Part shown: positions 55,234 to 64,000 of the stretch, in pieces
How positions within the stretch are numbered: the first letter of the stretch is position 1
How the letters are laid out: each line of letters opens with the position of its first letter
Source: Chitinophaga filiformis
Lineage (GTDB): Bacteria; Bacteroidota; Bacteroidia; Chitinophagales; Chitinophagaceae
NCBI RefSeq assembly: GCF_900102545.1
Contig: NZ_FNBN01000003.1
Location: forward strand, 124,001 to 188,000
Length of the DNA stretch: 64,000 nt
Direction: 5' to 3'
Program-made: the position numbers and the translations under genes
The notes under the pieces: generated by a model
Seen by the model: only the letters and a program-made list of their open reading frames with translations
What the model was told of the DNA's origin: nothing
Databases searched by the model: none

Positions 55234-56097
55234 TCAGAATACAATCGTCTTATTGCCATGAATGATGATCCTGTCCTCCACATGCGCTACCACTGCTCTT
55301 GTCAGCACCTGTCTTTCTATATCACGCCCCAGCGCCACAAGATCGCTTACATCATGCTTATGACTTACACGGGCTACGTCCTGGTCAATGATCGGACCTT
55401 CGTCCAGGTCGTTGGTTACATAGTGCGCCGTAGCGCCTATCAGCTTCACGCCACGTGTATAGGCATTCTTATAGGGATTGGCGCCTGCAAATGCGGGGAG
55501 GAAGGAGTGATGAATATTGATGATCTTCCCCGGAAATACACCGACAAAATTGGGAGATAAGATCTGCATATAACGCGCCAGTACTGTGAAGTCGGCCTTT
55601 GCTTCCTGTATAAGCCGGATGGCTTCCTGCTCCTTTTCTGTTTTAGTGGCCGGAGTAACCGGCAGATAATGGAATGGGATACCGAAATCTTCCGTCAGCT
55701 CTCTCAGGTCTTCATGATTGGAGATCACCAGCGGAATGTCCACCGGCAATTCTCCGCTGCGCCAGCGCCAGAGTAACTCCATGAGGCAATGGTCGTAACG
55801 GGATACCATGATGGCCATCTTTTTACGATGGGTTGTATAGGCAATATGCCAGTCCATCTGCAGTGGCCTGGCTACTTTTTCCTGAAATTGTTTTTCCAGT
55901 TGTTCACTTGTTATGCCGGTATTTTCCAAGTGGAATTCCATGCGCATGAAAAATACCCCTTCTTTCGGGTCGGTACTGTGCTGACTCGCATCCAGGATGT
56001 TCGCGCCACAGGTATAAAGGAACTGTGATACGCCGGCAACGATTCCGGGCCGGTCCGGACAGCAGATCAGTAGCCTGCCGGTAATATCGCTCTGCAT
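55234..56097 (-). CDS. purU: Formyltetrahydrofolate deformylase
   Basis: 287 aa. N-terminal ACT domain ([20 protein letters not shown]) and C-terminal formyl-transferase fold with the catalytic His in [13 protein letters not shown], the Asp in [13 protein letters not shown] and the folate loop ISNHEDL. It releases formate from 10-formyl-THF and sets the one-carbon balance. Starts at the ATG at 56097, divergent from the phosphoesterase. Confidence 0.95.
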   Translation of the reverse strand: MQSDITGRLLICCPDRPGIVAGVSQFLYTCGANILDASQHSTDPKEGVFFMRMEFHLENTGITSEQLEKQFQEKVARPLQMDWHIAYTTHRKKMAIMVSRYDHCLMELLWRWRSGELPVDIPLVISNHEDLRELTEDFGIPFHYLPVTPATKTEKEQEAIRLIQEAKADFTVLARYMQILSPNFVGVFPGKIINIHHSFLPAFAGANPYKNAYTRGVKLIGATAHYVTNDLDEGPIIDQDVARVSHKHDVSDLVALGRDIERQVLTRAVVAHVEDRIIIHGNKTIVF

Positions 56098-56162
56098 AAA
56101 TCGAAAAATATATTCCCAGTAAAATACTAAATGTTATTTTACTTTTGGGCCAATTTTGAAGC

Positions 56163-56654
56163 ATGAAGAAGATAGGATTGATGTCAGATACACATAGTTA
56201 CCTCCATCCGGACGTGTTCAGATACTTTGATAAGGTAGATGAAGTATGGCACGCGGGAGATATCGGTAACACTGAACTGGCGGATAAACTGGAGGCTTTC
56301 AAGCCCTTCCGTGCTGTATATGGGAATATAGATGGGGCCGATTTGAGAGTCCGTTATCCACTTAACCTGCATTTTGAACTGGAGCACGTAAAAGTTTACA
56401 TCACCCATATTGGTGGTTATCCGGGGAAATACGCCCCGGGCATAAAGGATGAACTGCTGAAAAACGGGCCTAAGCTGTTTATCTGCGGTCATTCTCACAT
56501 TCTGAAAGTAATGCCTGATCCGGCTTTGAAGCTGCTGCATATCAATCCCGGCGCCTGTGGTATACAAGGATGGCATAAGGTTAAGACATTATTACGTTTT
56601 GAATTGTCAGATGGAAATATCAGTCAACTTGAGGTAATTGAGTTGCCAAAATAG
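56163..56654 (+). CDS. Metallophosphoesterase of the YfcE/MJ0936 type
   Basis: 163 aa. The two-metal site is complete: MSDTHSYLH, WHAGDIGN, VYGNIDGAD, ITHIGGYPG and ICGHSHI, corresponding to the Asp, His, Asn and His ligands. Such enzymes hydrolyse phosphodiesters including cyclic nucleotides in vitro. The DUF4421 gene follows within 42 bp. Confidence 0.92.
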   Translation: MKKIGLMSDTHSYLHPDVFRYFDKVDEVWHAGDIGNTELADKLEAFKPFRAVYGNIDGADLRVRYPLNLHFELEHVKVYITHIGGYPGKYAPGIKDELLKNGPKLFICGHSHILKVMPDPALKLLHINPGACGIQGWHKVKTLLRFELSDGNISQLEVIELPK

Positions 56655-56695
56655 AGAGGAAGTAATTCGTGAAGTATCAAAGACCTGTTACACTA

Positions 56696-57790
56696 ATGCA
56701 AAAATGGCTCATCCTGTTGTCGGGATGCCTGTTTTTATGTCTGGCTGTTCCGGCGCAGAAAACTTCGCTGTTCAAAAAAGTGGGAAGCTGGCTGGATGCG
56801 GGAAATGATCCACAGTATATCGAAGAACATACCAAAGACCTTACTGTTCGCGTGTTCGGTTCTCGTAAATATAATTATTACGATATCGTAGATAATAAGA
56901 TCGTAGATAATGGGATTGTAGATAACGGTATTGTTTCAAGTACAAAAAATTCCAAGGAAGTATTGTACAGACCCAATACGCCATTTAACGTTGGATTGGG
57001 CTTTAACTACCGTTTTATAGGCGTGAACGTCGCTTTTAACCTTCCGTTTATCAATAAGGAAACGGGAGACTATGGCCGGACGAAAGTACTGGACCTGCAG
57101 ACGCATATTTACACCCGTAAACTGGTAGTGGACTTTTACGGGCAGGTTTACAGGGGATATTACATTGCCAATACAAGACGGCTGTTCAGCAACCTGGGAT
57201 CGGGCAATGTGGAAATGATCCGGCCGGATGCCCGGAATGTGAATATGGGCCTGGATGTACAGTATGTATTCAATGCAAAGAAATTCTCTTACCGGGCGGC
57301 CTACCTGCAGAATGATTACCAGAAGAAGAGTGCAGGATCTTTCCTGGTGGGAGGGGGCATCTTCGGTATGAGAATGAAAGGAGATTCAGGTTTAATTCCT
57401 TCATATCTGCAGAAAGCGGGCTTCTTTAATGGCGTGAATTTTTACAGGACAAGGGTCCTCAGTGCCGCTGCCAACGTAGGTTACGCCCATACATTTGTTT
57501 ATAAGAAGCATTGGTTTGCCACGCTCTCCCTGACTGGAAGCCTGGGAGTGAACTATACGACCCTGAACAGGGTAAAAGATGGCGACGTGAATAAAGTAGG
57601 ATTACAACTGAATAATAATATCCGTATTTCCATCGGCTATAACTCCGCACGGTATTTTGCAGGCATCCACTATGTGGATCTGACCACCAGAAGCCAGTCG
57701 CCCGTACCGGATACTTACCAGACCATGGGTGCAGGCAATTTCCGTATCAGCATTGCACGAAGGTTCAAATTGAAGAAGCAGTTGTTTTAA
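56696..57790 (+). CDS. DUF4421 family protein, probable outer-membrane beta-barrel
   Basis: About 364 aa from the ATG at 56696 (MQKWLILLSG); a GTG at 56669 is an alternative start. A signal peptide ends at VPAQK. The remainder alternates in a way typical of outer-membrane strands (YRPNTPFNVGLGFNYRFIG, VVDFYGQVYRGYYI) and ends in FRISIARRF, as in barrels. This is a Bacteroidota-specific family of unknown role. Near residue 65 (counting from 56696) a 15-bp tandem repeat inserts three near-identical IVDN(K/G) units. Confidence 0.75.
   Translation: MQKWLILLSGCLFLCLAVPAQKTSLFKKVGSWLDAGNDPQYIEEHTKDLTVRVFGSRKYNYYDIVDNKIVDNGIVDNGIVSSTKNSKEVLYRPNTPFNVGLGFNYRFIGVNVAFNLPFINKETGDYGRTKVLDLQTHIYTRKLVVDFYGQVYRGYYIANTRRLFSNLGSGNVEMIRPDARNVNMGLDVQYVFNAKKFSYRAAYLQNDYQKKSAGSFLVGGGIFGMRMKGDSGLIPSYLQKAGFFNGVNFYRTRVLSAAANVGYAHTFVYKKHWFATLSLTGSLGVNYTTLNRVKDGDVNKVGLQLNNNIRISIGYNSARYFAGIHYVDLTTRSQSPVPDTYQTMGAGNFRISIARRFKLKKQLF
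56885..56929 (+). repeat. 15-bp tandem repeat inside the DUF4421 gene
   Basis: Three copies, ATCGTAGATAATAAG, ATCGTAGATAATGGG and ATTGTAGATAACGGT, give IVDNK-IVDNG-IVDNG in frame. A two-residue relic of a fourth copy (IV) follows. Confidence 0.9.
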
Positions 57791-57912
57791 GGGCTGATAC
57801 TTCATCAGCGTTTCATATATCAAGTTTGTTTGTCAGATGCCGGACTATCTTCAGTAATCAATTCCGGGTTGCTGTATTGTATCTCTGTAAACGGCCAGAT
57901 CATAGGGCTGAA

Positions 57913-58557
57913 TTATTCTCTGTCATCATCCATCGTCTTCAACTCTTCCTCCATATTCTGCCGGGCGAATGCCTCTCTTTGTTCTTTGAACAGATCTGTT
58001 TTATAAATGGCCGGAAGCGCCAGGAAATGGGCCAATACTTTCTTTCTGCCGGGTTTATACAGTTCGTCGGGGTAAATGCTGTATTCCTTCCTGATCTGCT
58101 GTGTATAGGCAATATAATCTGTAGCAGGCGCACTTAATATAGACAGGTCGAAGTCCAGGAAATAATCCAGGTCTGTATTGCCGCTGGTATTCAGATGTGT
58201 TTTGGTGGCGCGGATAAAGTCCATTACCTGTGCTATCTTGCCAACCGGATAGTTGGTCTGTCGCAGGAAATTGCCTGCAGCCAGCGCACTCTGTTCTTCA
58301 TTATCCGTTTGTTTCACATCATAGATTATATCGTGGAAAAAGATGGCCAGTGACAGTGTTTCATTGTCAGTGATGTGATCGGCATATGTGTGTTGCAGCT
58401 GCAATAAAGCATGCAGGTGGTGCAGGTCATGATAATGCCGGTGTGTTTCTGTATAATGGCTAATGATCGTTTGAAAGCCTTCTTCAATAAGACCCTGATC
58501 GGGAGTATATGGCTGCAGCAGTTGTTGCCAGCGGATATGCAGTGTGTCTCTCAGCAT
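57913..58557 (-). CDS. HD-domain-like phosphohydrolase (COG4339)
   Basis: About 214 aa from the ATG at 58557 (MLRDTLHIRW). A longer frame to 58620 is unlikely, because it runs through the terminator of the aconitase gene. HRHYHDLHHL and AIFFHDIIYD supply the His and HD metal ligands. Members are predicted metal phosphohydrolases with unknown substrate. Confidence 0.83.
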   Translation of the reverse strand: MLRDTLHIRWQQLLQPYTPDQGLIEEGFQTIISHYTETHRHYHDLHHLHALLQLQHTYADHITDNETLSLAIFFHDIIYDVKQTDNEEQSALAAGNFLRQTNYPVGKIAQVMDFIRATKTHLNTSGNTDLDYFLDFDLSILSAPATDYIAYTQQIRKEYSIYPDELYKPGRKKVLAHFLALPAIYKTDLFKEQREAFARQNMEEELKTMDDDRE

Positions 58558-58579
58558 AGGTCTAAAGTTAAAATAAAAA

Positions 58580-58604
58580 TCCCGCCTACTATATGCAGGC
58601 GGGA
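58580..58604 (-). terminator. Intrinsic terminator of the aconitase gene
   Basis: TCCCGCCT and AGGCGGGA pair around a 9-nt loop; on the minus strand ATTTTTATTTT follows. It ends the aconitase transcript just upstream of the HD-domain gene. Confidence 0.85.
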
Positions 58605-58632
58605 CTTCTTTATCATTCATAGCCGGAGGCTA

Positions 58633-60906
58633 TTATGCTTTTGCTTTTGCAAACTGTGCACGGATCACGTTCAGTGCACCACCTGCTTTGAACCATTCGA
58701 TCTGTTGTTCATTGTAAGTGTGGTTTACCAGGATTTCGTCCTTGCTGCCGTTTTTGTGGTTAGCTACAACAGTCAGTTGTTTGCCAGGAGCGAAAGTGGT
58801 CAGACCAACGATATCGAAGGTATCATCTTCCTGGATCTTTTCGTAATCATCCTTATCAGCGAAGGTCAGCGCGAGCATACCTTGCTTTTTCAGGTTGGTT
58901 TCGTGAATACGTGCGAAAGATTTAACCAGGATAGCGCGAACACCCAGGTGACGTGGTTCCATTGCAGCGTGTTCGCGGCTGGAGCCTTCACCGTAGTTTT
59001 CATCACCTACTACTACAGAGCCGATGTTAGCAGCTTTGTAAGCACGCTGTACAACAGGTACGCCTGCATATTCACCAGACAGCTGGTTCTTTACAGAATC
59101 AGATTTGTCGTTGAATGCGTTGATCGCACCGATCAGCATGTTGTTGGAGATGTTATCGAGGTGACCACGGTATTTTAACCACGGACCAGCCATGGAGATG
59201 TGGTCAGTAGTACATTTACCTTTTGCTTTGATCAGCAGTTTCAGGCCTTTCAGATCAGTACCTTCCCATGCAGCGAATGGCGCCAGCAGCTGCAGACGGT
59301 CGCTGGTTGGAGATACGATTACCTGAACACCTTTACCGTCAGCTGCAGGAGCCTGGTAACCAGGATCATCTACAGAGAAACCTTTAGCAGGCAGTTCGAA
59401 ACCGGTAGGCTCATCGAGCATTACTTCCTTACCATCTTTGGTTTTCAGTTTGTCTGTCAGCGGATTGAAGGTCAGATCACCTGCAATAGCGAAGGCAGTA
59501 ACGATTTCCGGAGATGCCACGAAAGCGTGTGTAGCAGCCAGACCATCATTCCTCTTAGCGAAGTTACGGTTGAAGGAAGTGATGATGGAGTTCTTACGGT
59601 TAGGATCGTCGATGTGACGTGCCCACTGACCGATACAAGGACCGCAGGCGTTAGCCAGTACAACACCACCGATCTGGTCGAAAGTATTTAACAGACCGTC
59701 TCTTTCGATGGTATAACGTACCAGTTCAGAGCCCGGAGTGATGGTATATTCAGCTTTAACGTCGAGGTTCTTGTCAACCGCCTGTTTCGCCAGGGAAGCA
59801 GCACGGGAGATATCTTCGTAAGAAGAGTTGGTACAGGAACCGATAAGGGCAACTTCCAGCTTTTCAGGCCAGTTGTTTTCCTTTACAGCCTGTGCGAATT
59901 TGGAAATAGGCCATGCCAGGTCCGGAGTAAAAGGACCGTTCACATGTGGTTCCAGTTCGTTCAGGTTGATCTCGATCACCTGATCATAGTATTTGGAAGG
60001 ATCTGCGTATACTTCAGCATCAGGACGCAGGTGATCTTTCACACCGTCAGCCAGTGCTGCGATATCAGCACGTTCAGTTGCTGACAGGTAAGCAGACATT
60101 TTGGTATCGTAGGCAAATACGGAGCAGGTAGCACCTATTTCCGCACCCATGTTACAGATAGTACCTTTACCCGTAGCGCTCAGGTTATCAGCACCTTCAC
60201 CGAAATATTCAACGATGCAACCGGTACCACCTTTCACGGTCAGTACACCGGCTACTTTCAGGATTACGTCTTTAGGGGAAGACCAGCCGCTCAGTTTACC
60301 TGTCAGTTTAACACCGATCAGTTTTGGCATTTTCAGTTCCCATGGCAGACCAGCCATCACATCCACAGCGTCAGCACCACCAACACCGATAGCCAGCATA
60401 CCCAGACCACCCGCGTTAGGAGTGTGGGAATCAGTACCGATCATCAGACCGCCCGGGAAAGCATAGTTTTCCAGTACAACCTGGTGAATGATACCAGCAC
60501 CTGGTTTCCAGAAACCGATGCCATATTTATTGGAGATAGAAGACAGAAAATCGTATACTTCCTTATTGGTGTCCACAGCTGTCGCCAGGTCTTCCGTGGC
60601 GCCAGTCTTGGCTTGAATGAGGTGATCACAGTGTACGGTAGAAGGAACAGCTACTTTATCGCGTCCGCAGGTCATGAACTGTAACAGGGCCATCTGTGCG
60701 GTGGCATCCTGCATTGCTACGCGATCTGGCGCAAACTCTACATAAGACTTTCCACGCTCATAAGCCGCAGTGGTAGGTGCATATAAGTGAGCATATAAGA
60801 TCTTTTCTGAGAGTGTGAGCGGGCGTCCCAGCAGTTTACGGGTAGCTTCCACTTTACCCGGCAGTGCCGCATACACTTTTTTAATCATTTCAATATCAAA
60901 CACCAT
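58633..60906 (-). CDS. acn: Aconitate hydratase
   Basis: 757 aa, close to the mitochondrial-type aconitase length. Motifs [13 protein letters not shown], the first cluster Cys in [13 protein letters not shown], the pair in [16 protein letters not shown], and the swivel-domain [15 protein letters not shown] are all intact. It interconverts citrate and isocitrate in the TCA cycle. The start at 60906 ([12 protein letters not shown]) could be at the Met six codons later. It has its own terminator and stands alone. Confidence 0.95.
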   Translation of the reverse strand: MVFDIEMIKKVYAALPGKVEATRKLLGRPLTLSEKILYAHLYAPTTAAYERGKSYVEFAPDRVAMQDATAQMALLQFMTCGRDKVAVPSTVHCDHLIQAKTGATEDLATAVDTNKEVYDFLSSISNKYGIGFWKPGAGIIHQVVLENYAFPGGLMIGTDSHTPNAGGLGMLAIGVGGADAVDVMAGLPWELKMPKLIGVKLTGKLSGWSSPKDVILKVAGVLTVKGGTGCIVEYFGEGADNLSATGKGTICNMGAEIGATCSVFAYDTKMSAYLSATERADIAALADGVKDHLRPDAEVYADPSKYYDQVIEINLNELEPHVNGPFTPDLAWPISKFAQAVKENNWPEKLEVALIGSCTNSSYEDISRAASLAKQAVDKNLDVKAEYTITPGSELVRYTIERDGLLNTFDQIGGVVLANACGPCIGQWARHIDDPNRKNSIITSFNRNFAKRNDGLAATHAFVASPEIVTAFAIAGDLTFNPLTDKLKTKDGKEVMLDEPTGFELPAKGFSVDDPGYQAPAADGKGVQVIVSPTSDRLQLLAPFAAWEGTDLKGLKLLIKAKGKCTTDHISMAGPWLKYRGHLDNISNNMLIGAINAFNDKSDSVKNQLSGEYAGVPVVQRAYKAANIGSVVVGDENYGEGSSREHAAMEPRHLGVRAILVKSFARIHETNLKKQGMLALTFADKDDYEKIQEDDTFDIVGLTTFAPGKQLTVVANHKNGSKDEILVNHTYNEQQIEWFKAGGALNVIRAQFAKAKA

Positions 60907-61105
60907 GGAAAAAAATTATTTAAGACCGGTTAGAAAATGCACCGCGAAATTAATTAAATTCAACAAGTTTTTAAAAGATATGTAGACTATTGTCTATAAA
61001 TGATAAGCCTGGAAAATGACCGCTTACCCCGCCGGTTCACTGTATGAAATGCCGCTAAAGCACTGCCAGCTTAATATCAGCTATTTATTGATATAGAAAT
61101 CAGAC

Positions 61106-61136
61106 TTGTTTTTAACCCGGGATTGTAATAAATTTG
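61106..61136 (+). promoter_or_regulatory. Promoter of the PspC gene, unusually close to the start codon
   Basis: TTG (61106-61108), a 20-bp spacer, and TAAATTTG (61129-61136), a perfect Bacteroidota -7 box. Only four bases lie between the box and the ATG at 61141, so the transcript would be leaderless or nearly so. Confidence 0.5.
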
Positions 61137-61140
61137 ATAT

Positions 61141-61362
61141 ATGAATAGATTTAAAGATTTCGTGGAATGGCAGGCCTTCGGGGTTTGTACAGCTATCGGC
61201 AATAAGCTGGGGATAGCCACCTCCCGTATCCGTCTGTTTTTTATCTATACCTCTTTCATCACAATGGGCTCCCCTCTCATTGTTTATATGATCATGGCCT
61301 TCTGGGTGAATATGAAGAATTATATCCTGAACGCCCGAAGGAACCCTCTCAGATACTTATAG
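61141..61362 (+). CDS. PspC-domain small membrane protein
   Basis: 73 aa. The WQAFGVCTAIGNKLGIATSRIRLFFIYTSFI pattern fits the PspC domain, with two hydrophobic segments. It belongs to the phage-shock response group in other bacteria, but PspA is not in the window, so only the domain call is safe. Confidence 0.8.
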   Translation: MNRFKDFVEWQAFGVCTAIGNKLGIATSRIRLFFIYTSFITMGSPLIVYMIMAFWVNMKNYILNARRNPLRYL

Positions 61363-61417
61363 CAGATTGAGCATCATTTTTGTATATAGTCATTTTAAAA
61401 GAATGGCCAGGAAACTA

Positions 61418-61440
61418 ATCCCTGATAACAGGGATGTTTT
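61418..61440 (+). terminator. Intrinsic terminator after the PspC gene
   Basis: ATCCCTG and CAGGGAT pair around ATAA and are followed by GTTTT. Confidence 0.7.
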
Positions 61441-61515
61441 GCATTAGGTTTAGTTTATATATTCGTGCCACGATAAGGATAAGGAAGCGAAATTTTAACC
61501 AAATACACATACAAA

Positions 61516-62319
61516 ATGAGAATGCCTTCATGGAAACACCTGGCAAATGGTGTGCTGCTTTTATCTACCACGTTATTTATGGCTGCATGTTCGAAAAACG
61601 ATAACGATGGCAAATCGAGAATTCAGGTCGCACTTACCGATGATCCGGGAGATTTTAAAGCTGTTTACATCGATGTTCAGGAAGTAAATGTCAACTACAG
61701 CGACAGCGATGACAATGGCTGGCAGACATTAGCCGGCATGAAAAAAGGTCGCTACAACCTACTTACACTCGTTAATGACAAAGACACTGTACTGGCAGAT
61801 GCAGATATCGCATCGGGTACAATTAAGGAAATCAGGCTGGTACTGGGAGATGACAACTGGGTGGTAACTAACGCAGGTGACTCTATCAAACTGCAAACAC
61901 CAAGTGGACAGTCTTCAGGCGTAAAACTGAAAGTTAACATGCCTGTATCCGAAGGGGTGCTTTACAAATTGTTGCTCGATTTCGACGTAGCGAAATCCAT
62001 TCATGAAGCAGGAAACGCCGGCAAGTACATGCTGAAACCGGTTATCAGAACTGTGCTGGAAGCACAGGGTGGCAGCATTAAGGGTGTCGTATTGCCTGCA
62101 GTAGTGCCTTCTGCCGTACTGGTACTGAATGGTGCTGATACTGTTGCCAGCACTTATTCCGGTGTAGGTGGTGCTTATCAGCTGAAAGGTATCGCAGCCG
62201 GTAGCTATACCCTGCACTACATTTCTACCGATTCTACCCTGCAACCTGCTACAAAACAGGGTGTAGTAGTAGAAACAGGCAAAGTGACAACAATTGATAC
62301 GCTGACATTAGTAAAATAG
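61516..62319 (+). CDS. DUF4382 lipoprotein with a C-terminal carboxypeptidase-regulatory-like domain
   Basis: 267 aa. The lipobox FMAAC predicts a lipoprotein. Residues about 33-180 fit DUF4382 (RIQVALTDDPGDFKAVYIDVQEV), and the last 80, from GGSIKGVVLPAVVPSAVLVL, form a small beta-sandwich resembling carboxypeptidase-regulatory domains. Usually found at the Bacteroidota cell surface with unknown role. Monocistronic. Confidence 0.8.
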   Translation: MRMPSWKHLANGVLLLSTTLFMAACSKNDNDGKSRIQVALTDDPGDFKAVYIDVQEVNVNYSDSDDNGWQTLAGMKKGRYNLLTLVNDKDTVLADADIASGTIKEIRLVLGDDNWVVTNAGDSIKLQTPSGQSSGVKLKVNMPVSEGVLYKLLLDFDVAKSIHEAGNAGKYMLKPVIRTVLEAQGGSIKGVVLPAVVPSAVLVLNGADTVASTYSGVGGAYQLKGIAAGSYTLHYISTDSTLQPATKQGVVVETGKVTTIDTLTLVK

Positions 62320-62352
62320 GCTTGTCAGTTACAGACTGCAATGAACACATAA

Positions 62353-62388
62353 AAAAAATCCATCCGCATGCAGCCGGATGGATTTTTT
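62353..62388. terminator. Bidirectional intrinsic terminator
   Basis: AAAAAATCCATCCG and CGGATGGATTTTTT pair perfectly over 14 bp around an 8-nt loop, between the convergent DUF4382 gene and the next minus-strand gene. Confidence 0.9.
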
Positions 62389-62401
62389 TATTTTATTATG
62401 C

Positions 62402-62806
62402 TTAGTCCAGGTGGAAATTTGTCATTGCCTGATAGTGGTTCTGTAACTGGTTCACAGTAATGGAACCTTTGATCTCCCGGTGTTCATCCCGGTAATCGAG
62501 ACGTGTAGCCGGCATCCCATCTGCCAATGTATGCAGCTTTACTGAGAATGGCCCGCGTACATAGATCTGCCCACCGCCATTAACAGAAAGGGATTCGTCT
62601 TTTTTAAATTTGAGTCTGAGTAACTGATCTTCATTTAGTGGAATGGGGTAGAGGTCTTGCAGGTCGTACCAGAACTCCTGTTCTCCTGTTTGTACGCAGA
62701 CCTGTTTGTCTTCACGGTTAACTTCCAATACCTGACCTTCCACAGTGTTTCCTTCGTACTGCACCAATACTATATCTCCTGCTTTTACATCTTGTAAATT
62801 GATCAT
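62402..62806 (-). CDS. Small conserved protein with SH3-like N-terminal part, unknown function
   Basis: 134 aa, no signal peptide. The first 50 residues (VKAGDIVLVQYEGNTVEGQVLEVNRE) suggest a small SH3-like barrel; the rest is mixed, with a conserved-looking VNGGGQIYVRGPF. I recognise no family. It lies about 257 bp after kdsA on the same strand, with two inverted repeats between them. Confidence 0.6.
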   Translation of the reverse strand: MINLQDVKAGDIVLVQYEGNTVEGQVLEVNREDKQVCVQTGEQEFWYDLQDLYPIPLNEDQLLRLKFKKDESLSVNGGGQIYVRGPFSVKLHTLADGMPATRLDYRDEHREIKGSITVNQLQNHYQAMTNFHLD

Positions 62807-62867
62807 GGTGAATAAAATTTTGGGTGTTTTGAGTTATATGTTATAGTCTGTAAAGAGCGATAGTAGT

Positions 62868-62883
62868 CTTATCCTAAGATAAG
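62868..62883. repeat. 16-bp palindrome upstream of the SH3-like gene
   Basis: CTTATC-CTAA-GATAAG is an inverted repeat 60 bp upstream of the start on the minus strand. It could be an operator or part of a leader hairpin. Confidence 0.4.
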
Positions 62884-62898
62884 CATAAGATAAGAAAT

Positions 62899-62971
62899 AG
62901 TCCATAGACTCCGGACATTTTCCCATCTTCTGTTTTAATACAAAAGGCAGGCCATCCGGCATCTATGGACT
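62899..62971. repeat. 17-bp inverted repeat with 39-bp spacer
   Basis: 62899-62915 and 62955-62971 pair over 17 bp with two mismatches (AGTCCATAGA-CT-CCGGA against AGTCCATAGA-TG-CCGGA). It lies between kdsA and the SH3-like gene; the role is unknown. Confidence 0.5.
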
Positions 62972-63063
62972 GTTAAATAATTGTCGTCTATAAATGTTTG
63001 ACTATAAACACGTTGACATGATTAGGCAGTGATAGATCATCACTACCGCGCAGGAGACCCGTT

Positions 63064-63888
63064 TTATTTCACTACTTCACGAAGTTTCACCAGTTGTTCC
63101 AGCAAACCTTCCAGCAGGTCGAGATGCAGCATGTTGGCGCCGTCTGACTTAGCCTTTGATGGATCAGGATGGGTTTCAATGAACAAACCATCAGCTCCGG
63201 TAGCAATGGCGGCTTTGGCGATAGTACCGATCAGCTTGGGATTACCGCCGGTAACACCGCTGGTCTGGTTGGGCTGCTGCAGGGAGTGGGTACAGTCCAT
63301 GATCACAGGTACGCCATGTTCCTTCATAATAGGAATATTGCGGTAGTCTACCACCAGGTCCTGGTAACCGAAGGTGGTACCACGCTCGGTCAGCCATACT
63401 TTATCGTTACCACCCTGTTTAACCTTTTCTACAGCAAATTTCATCGCTTCGCCACTCACAAACTGTCCTTTCTTCACATTGACGAATTTACCGGTTTCCG
63501 CTGCTGCCAGCAGGATATCGGTCTGGCGGCACAGGAATGCCGGAATCTGCAATACATCCACATAAGCGGCTGCCATGGCAGCTTCTGCTGCAGAGTGAAT
63601 ATCTGTGGTAACAGGCAGGTTGAATGTTTGCCCTGTTTTCTGTAATAGATCCAGGCCTTCCACATCACCTACGCCACTGAAGGAGTTGATGCTGGTACGG
63701 TTGGCTTTACGATAAGATGCTTTAAAAATATATGGAATATTCAGGCGTTTACAGATGCCTGATACCTTTTCAGCTACATGCATCAGCAGCGCTTCATCTT
63801 CTACTACGCAAGGCCCGGCTATCAGAAAGAAGTTGTCTGGGTTGTATTGATCCTTAAAAAGTGACTTCAGGTGTGTTTGTGCTGACAT
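63064..63888 (-). CDS. kdsA: 3-deoxy-8-phosphooctulonate synthase (KDO-8-P synthase)
   Basis: 274 aa. Condenses phosphoenolpyruvate with arabinose 5-phosphate on the way to KDO in LPS. FLIAGPCVVEDEALLM, FKASYRKANRTSINSFSG, the LTERGTTFGYQDLVVDYRN block and IETHPDPSKAKSDGANM are complete. It has a TAnnTTTG-type promoter box upstream and stands alone. Confidence 0.96.
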   Translation of the reverse strand: MSAQTHLKSLFKDQYNPDNFFLIAGPCVVEDEALLMHVAEKVSGICKRLNIPYIFKASYRKANRTSINSFSGVGDVEGLDLLQKTGQTFNLPVTTDIHSAAEAAMAAAYVDVLQIPAFLCRQTDILLAAAETGKFVNVKKGQFVSGEAMKFAVEKVKQGGNDKVWLTERGTTFGYQDLVVDYRNIPIMKEHGVPVIMDCTHSLQQPNQTSGVTGGNPKLIGTIAKAAIATGADGLFIETHPDPSKAKSDGANMLHLDLLEGLLEQLVKLREVVK

Positions 63889-63908
63889 GATTTTTGTATT
63901 TGAGAGTG

Positions 63909-63916
63909 CAAAGTTA
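63909..63916 (-). promoter_or_regulatory. Candidate -7 box of kdsA
   Basis: Minus strand reads TAACTTTG, a perfect TAnnTTTG about 20 bp upstream of the ATG. No clear -33 element. Confidence 0.35.
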
Positions 63917-64000
63917 TGCTATTCTAAGGGATTACTTTTCAGCAACGGGGATAGCCGCGACTCGCTGAATTGTCATAATATTGTAATTCGATACTATGGA

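Noticed and set aside
55063..55560. 165-codon ORF overlapping purU
   Set aside because: It lies mostly antisense to purU and starts in a 15-bp inverted repeat.

Overview
The window looks like a chromosomal segment of a Bacteroidota member, most likely Chitinophagaceae (Chitinophaga or a close relative). The evidence is the presence of type IX secretion sorting domains of both type A and type B, a PorP/SprF protein paired with a PD40/OmpA protein, Bacteroidota-restricted families (DUF4954, DUF4421, DUF4382, MbnP), and TAnnTTTG-like promoter boxes with few Shine-Dalgarno sequences. I see no rRNA, tRNA, CRISPR array, transposase or replication origin. Genus assignment is inference from protein character.

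Layout. 0.2-5.1 kb: a self-inhibited type Fic protein, a small secreted protein, and class Ia ribonucleotide reductase (nrdB-nrdA, minus strand). 5.6-10.5 kb: an ABC ATPase with its membrane partner, a DUF2314 protein, an exported Gfo/Idh/MocA oxidoreductase, an 11-bp tandem repeat, and a membrane protein. 10.7-18.1 kb: a helical-repeat protein diverging from the leucine operon leuC-(methyltransferase)-leuD-leuB-leuA. 18.1-24.9 kb: a D-Ala-D-Ala dipeptidase diverging from a seven-gene cluster for oxidative L-fucose (or related deoxysugar) catabolism with a FucP-type permease; no L-fuconate dehydratase is present. 24.9-26.7 kb: a small AT-richer accessory patch with an acidic small protein, an OLD-like ATPase, and a partner that looks cut short exactly at a 30-bp perfect palindrome followed by 20-21-bp phased repeats. 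26.7-29.7 kb: exported cupin, O-methyltransferase, and an MbnP/MbnH-like pair (a copper-protein candidate and its di-haem MauG-like enzyme). 29.7-37.5 kb: DUF4954 and glmS, a histidine-phosphatase-like lipoprotein lacking its second catalytic His, a REP-like palindrome cluster, mgtE with a bestrophin channel, and a SET-domain protein.

37.6-54.3 kb: histidine utilisation. A MarR regulator with a perfect 18-bp palindrome in front of it leads hutH-hutU-hutI; the fourth pathway gene, hutG, lies 10.6 kb further on. Between them sits a polysaccharide block: a T9SS type-B GH74 xyloglucanase with four DUF11 repeats in an operon with SprF-like and OmpA-like proteins, a 1.1-kb gene-free stretch, and a T9SS type-A GH5 endoglucanase with accessory modules. 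54.4-64 kb: mixed housekeeping genes (purU, phosphoesterase, aconitase, kdsA) and Bacteroidota-specific secreted or envelope proteins.

Working together: leuCDBA makes leucine; the fucose cluster takes up and oxidises a 6-deoxysugar; hutHUI plus hutG degrade histidine to glutamate and formamide; GH74 and GH5 would cut xyloglucan and cellulose or mixed-linkage glucans at or outside the cell surface through the type IX system, whose core machinery is not in the window.
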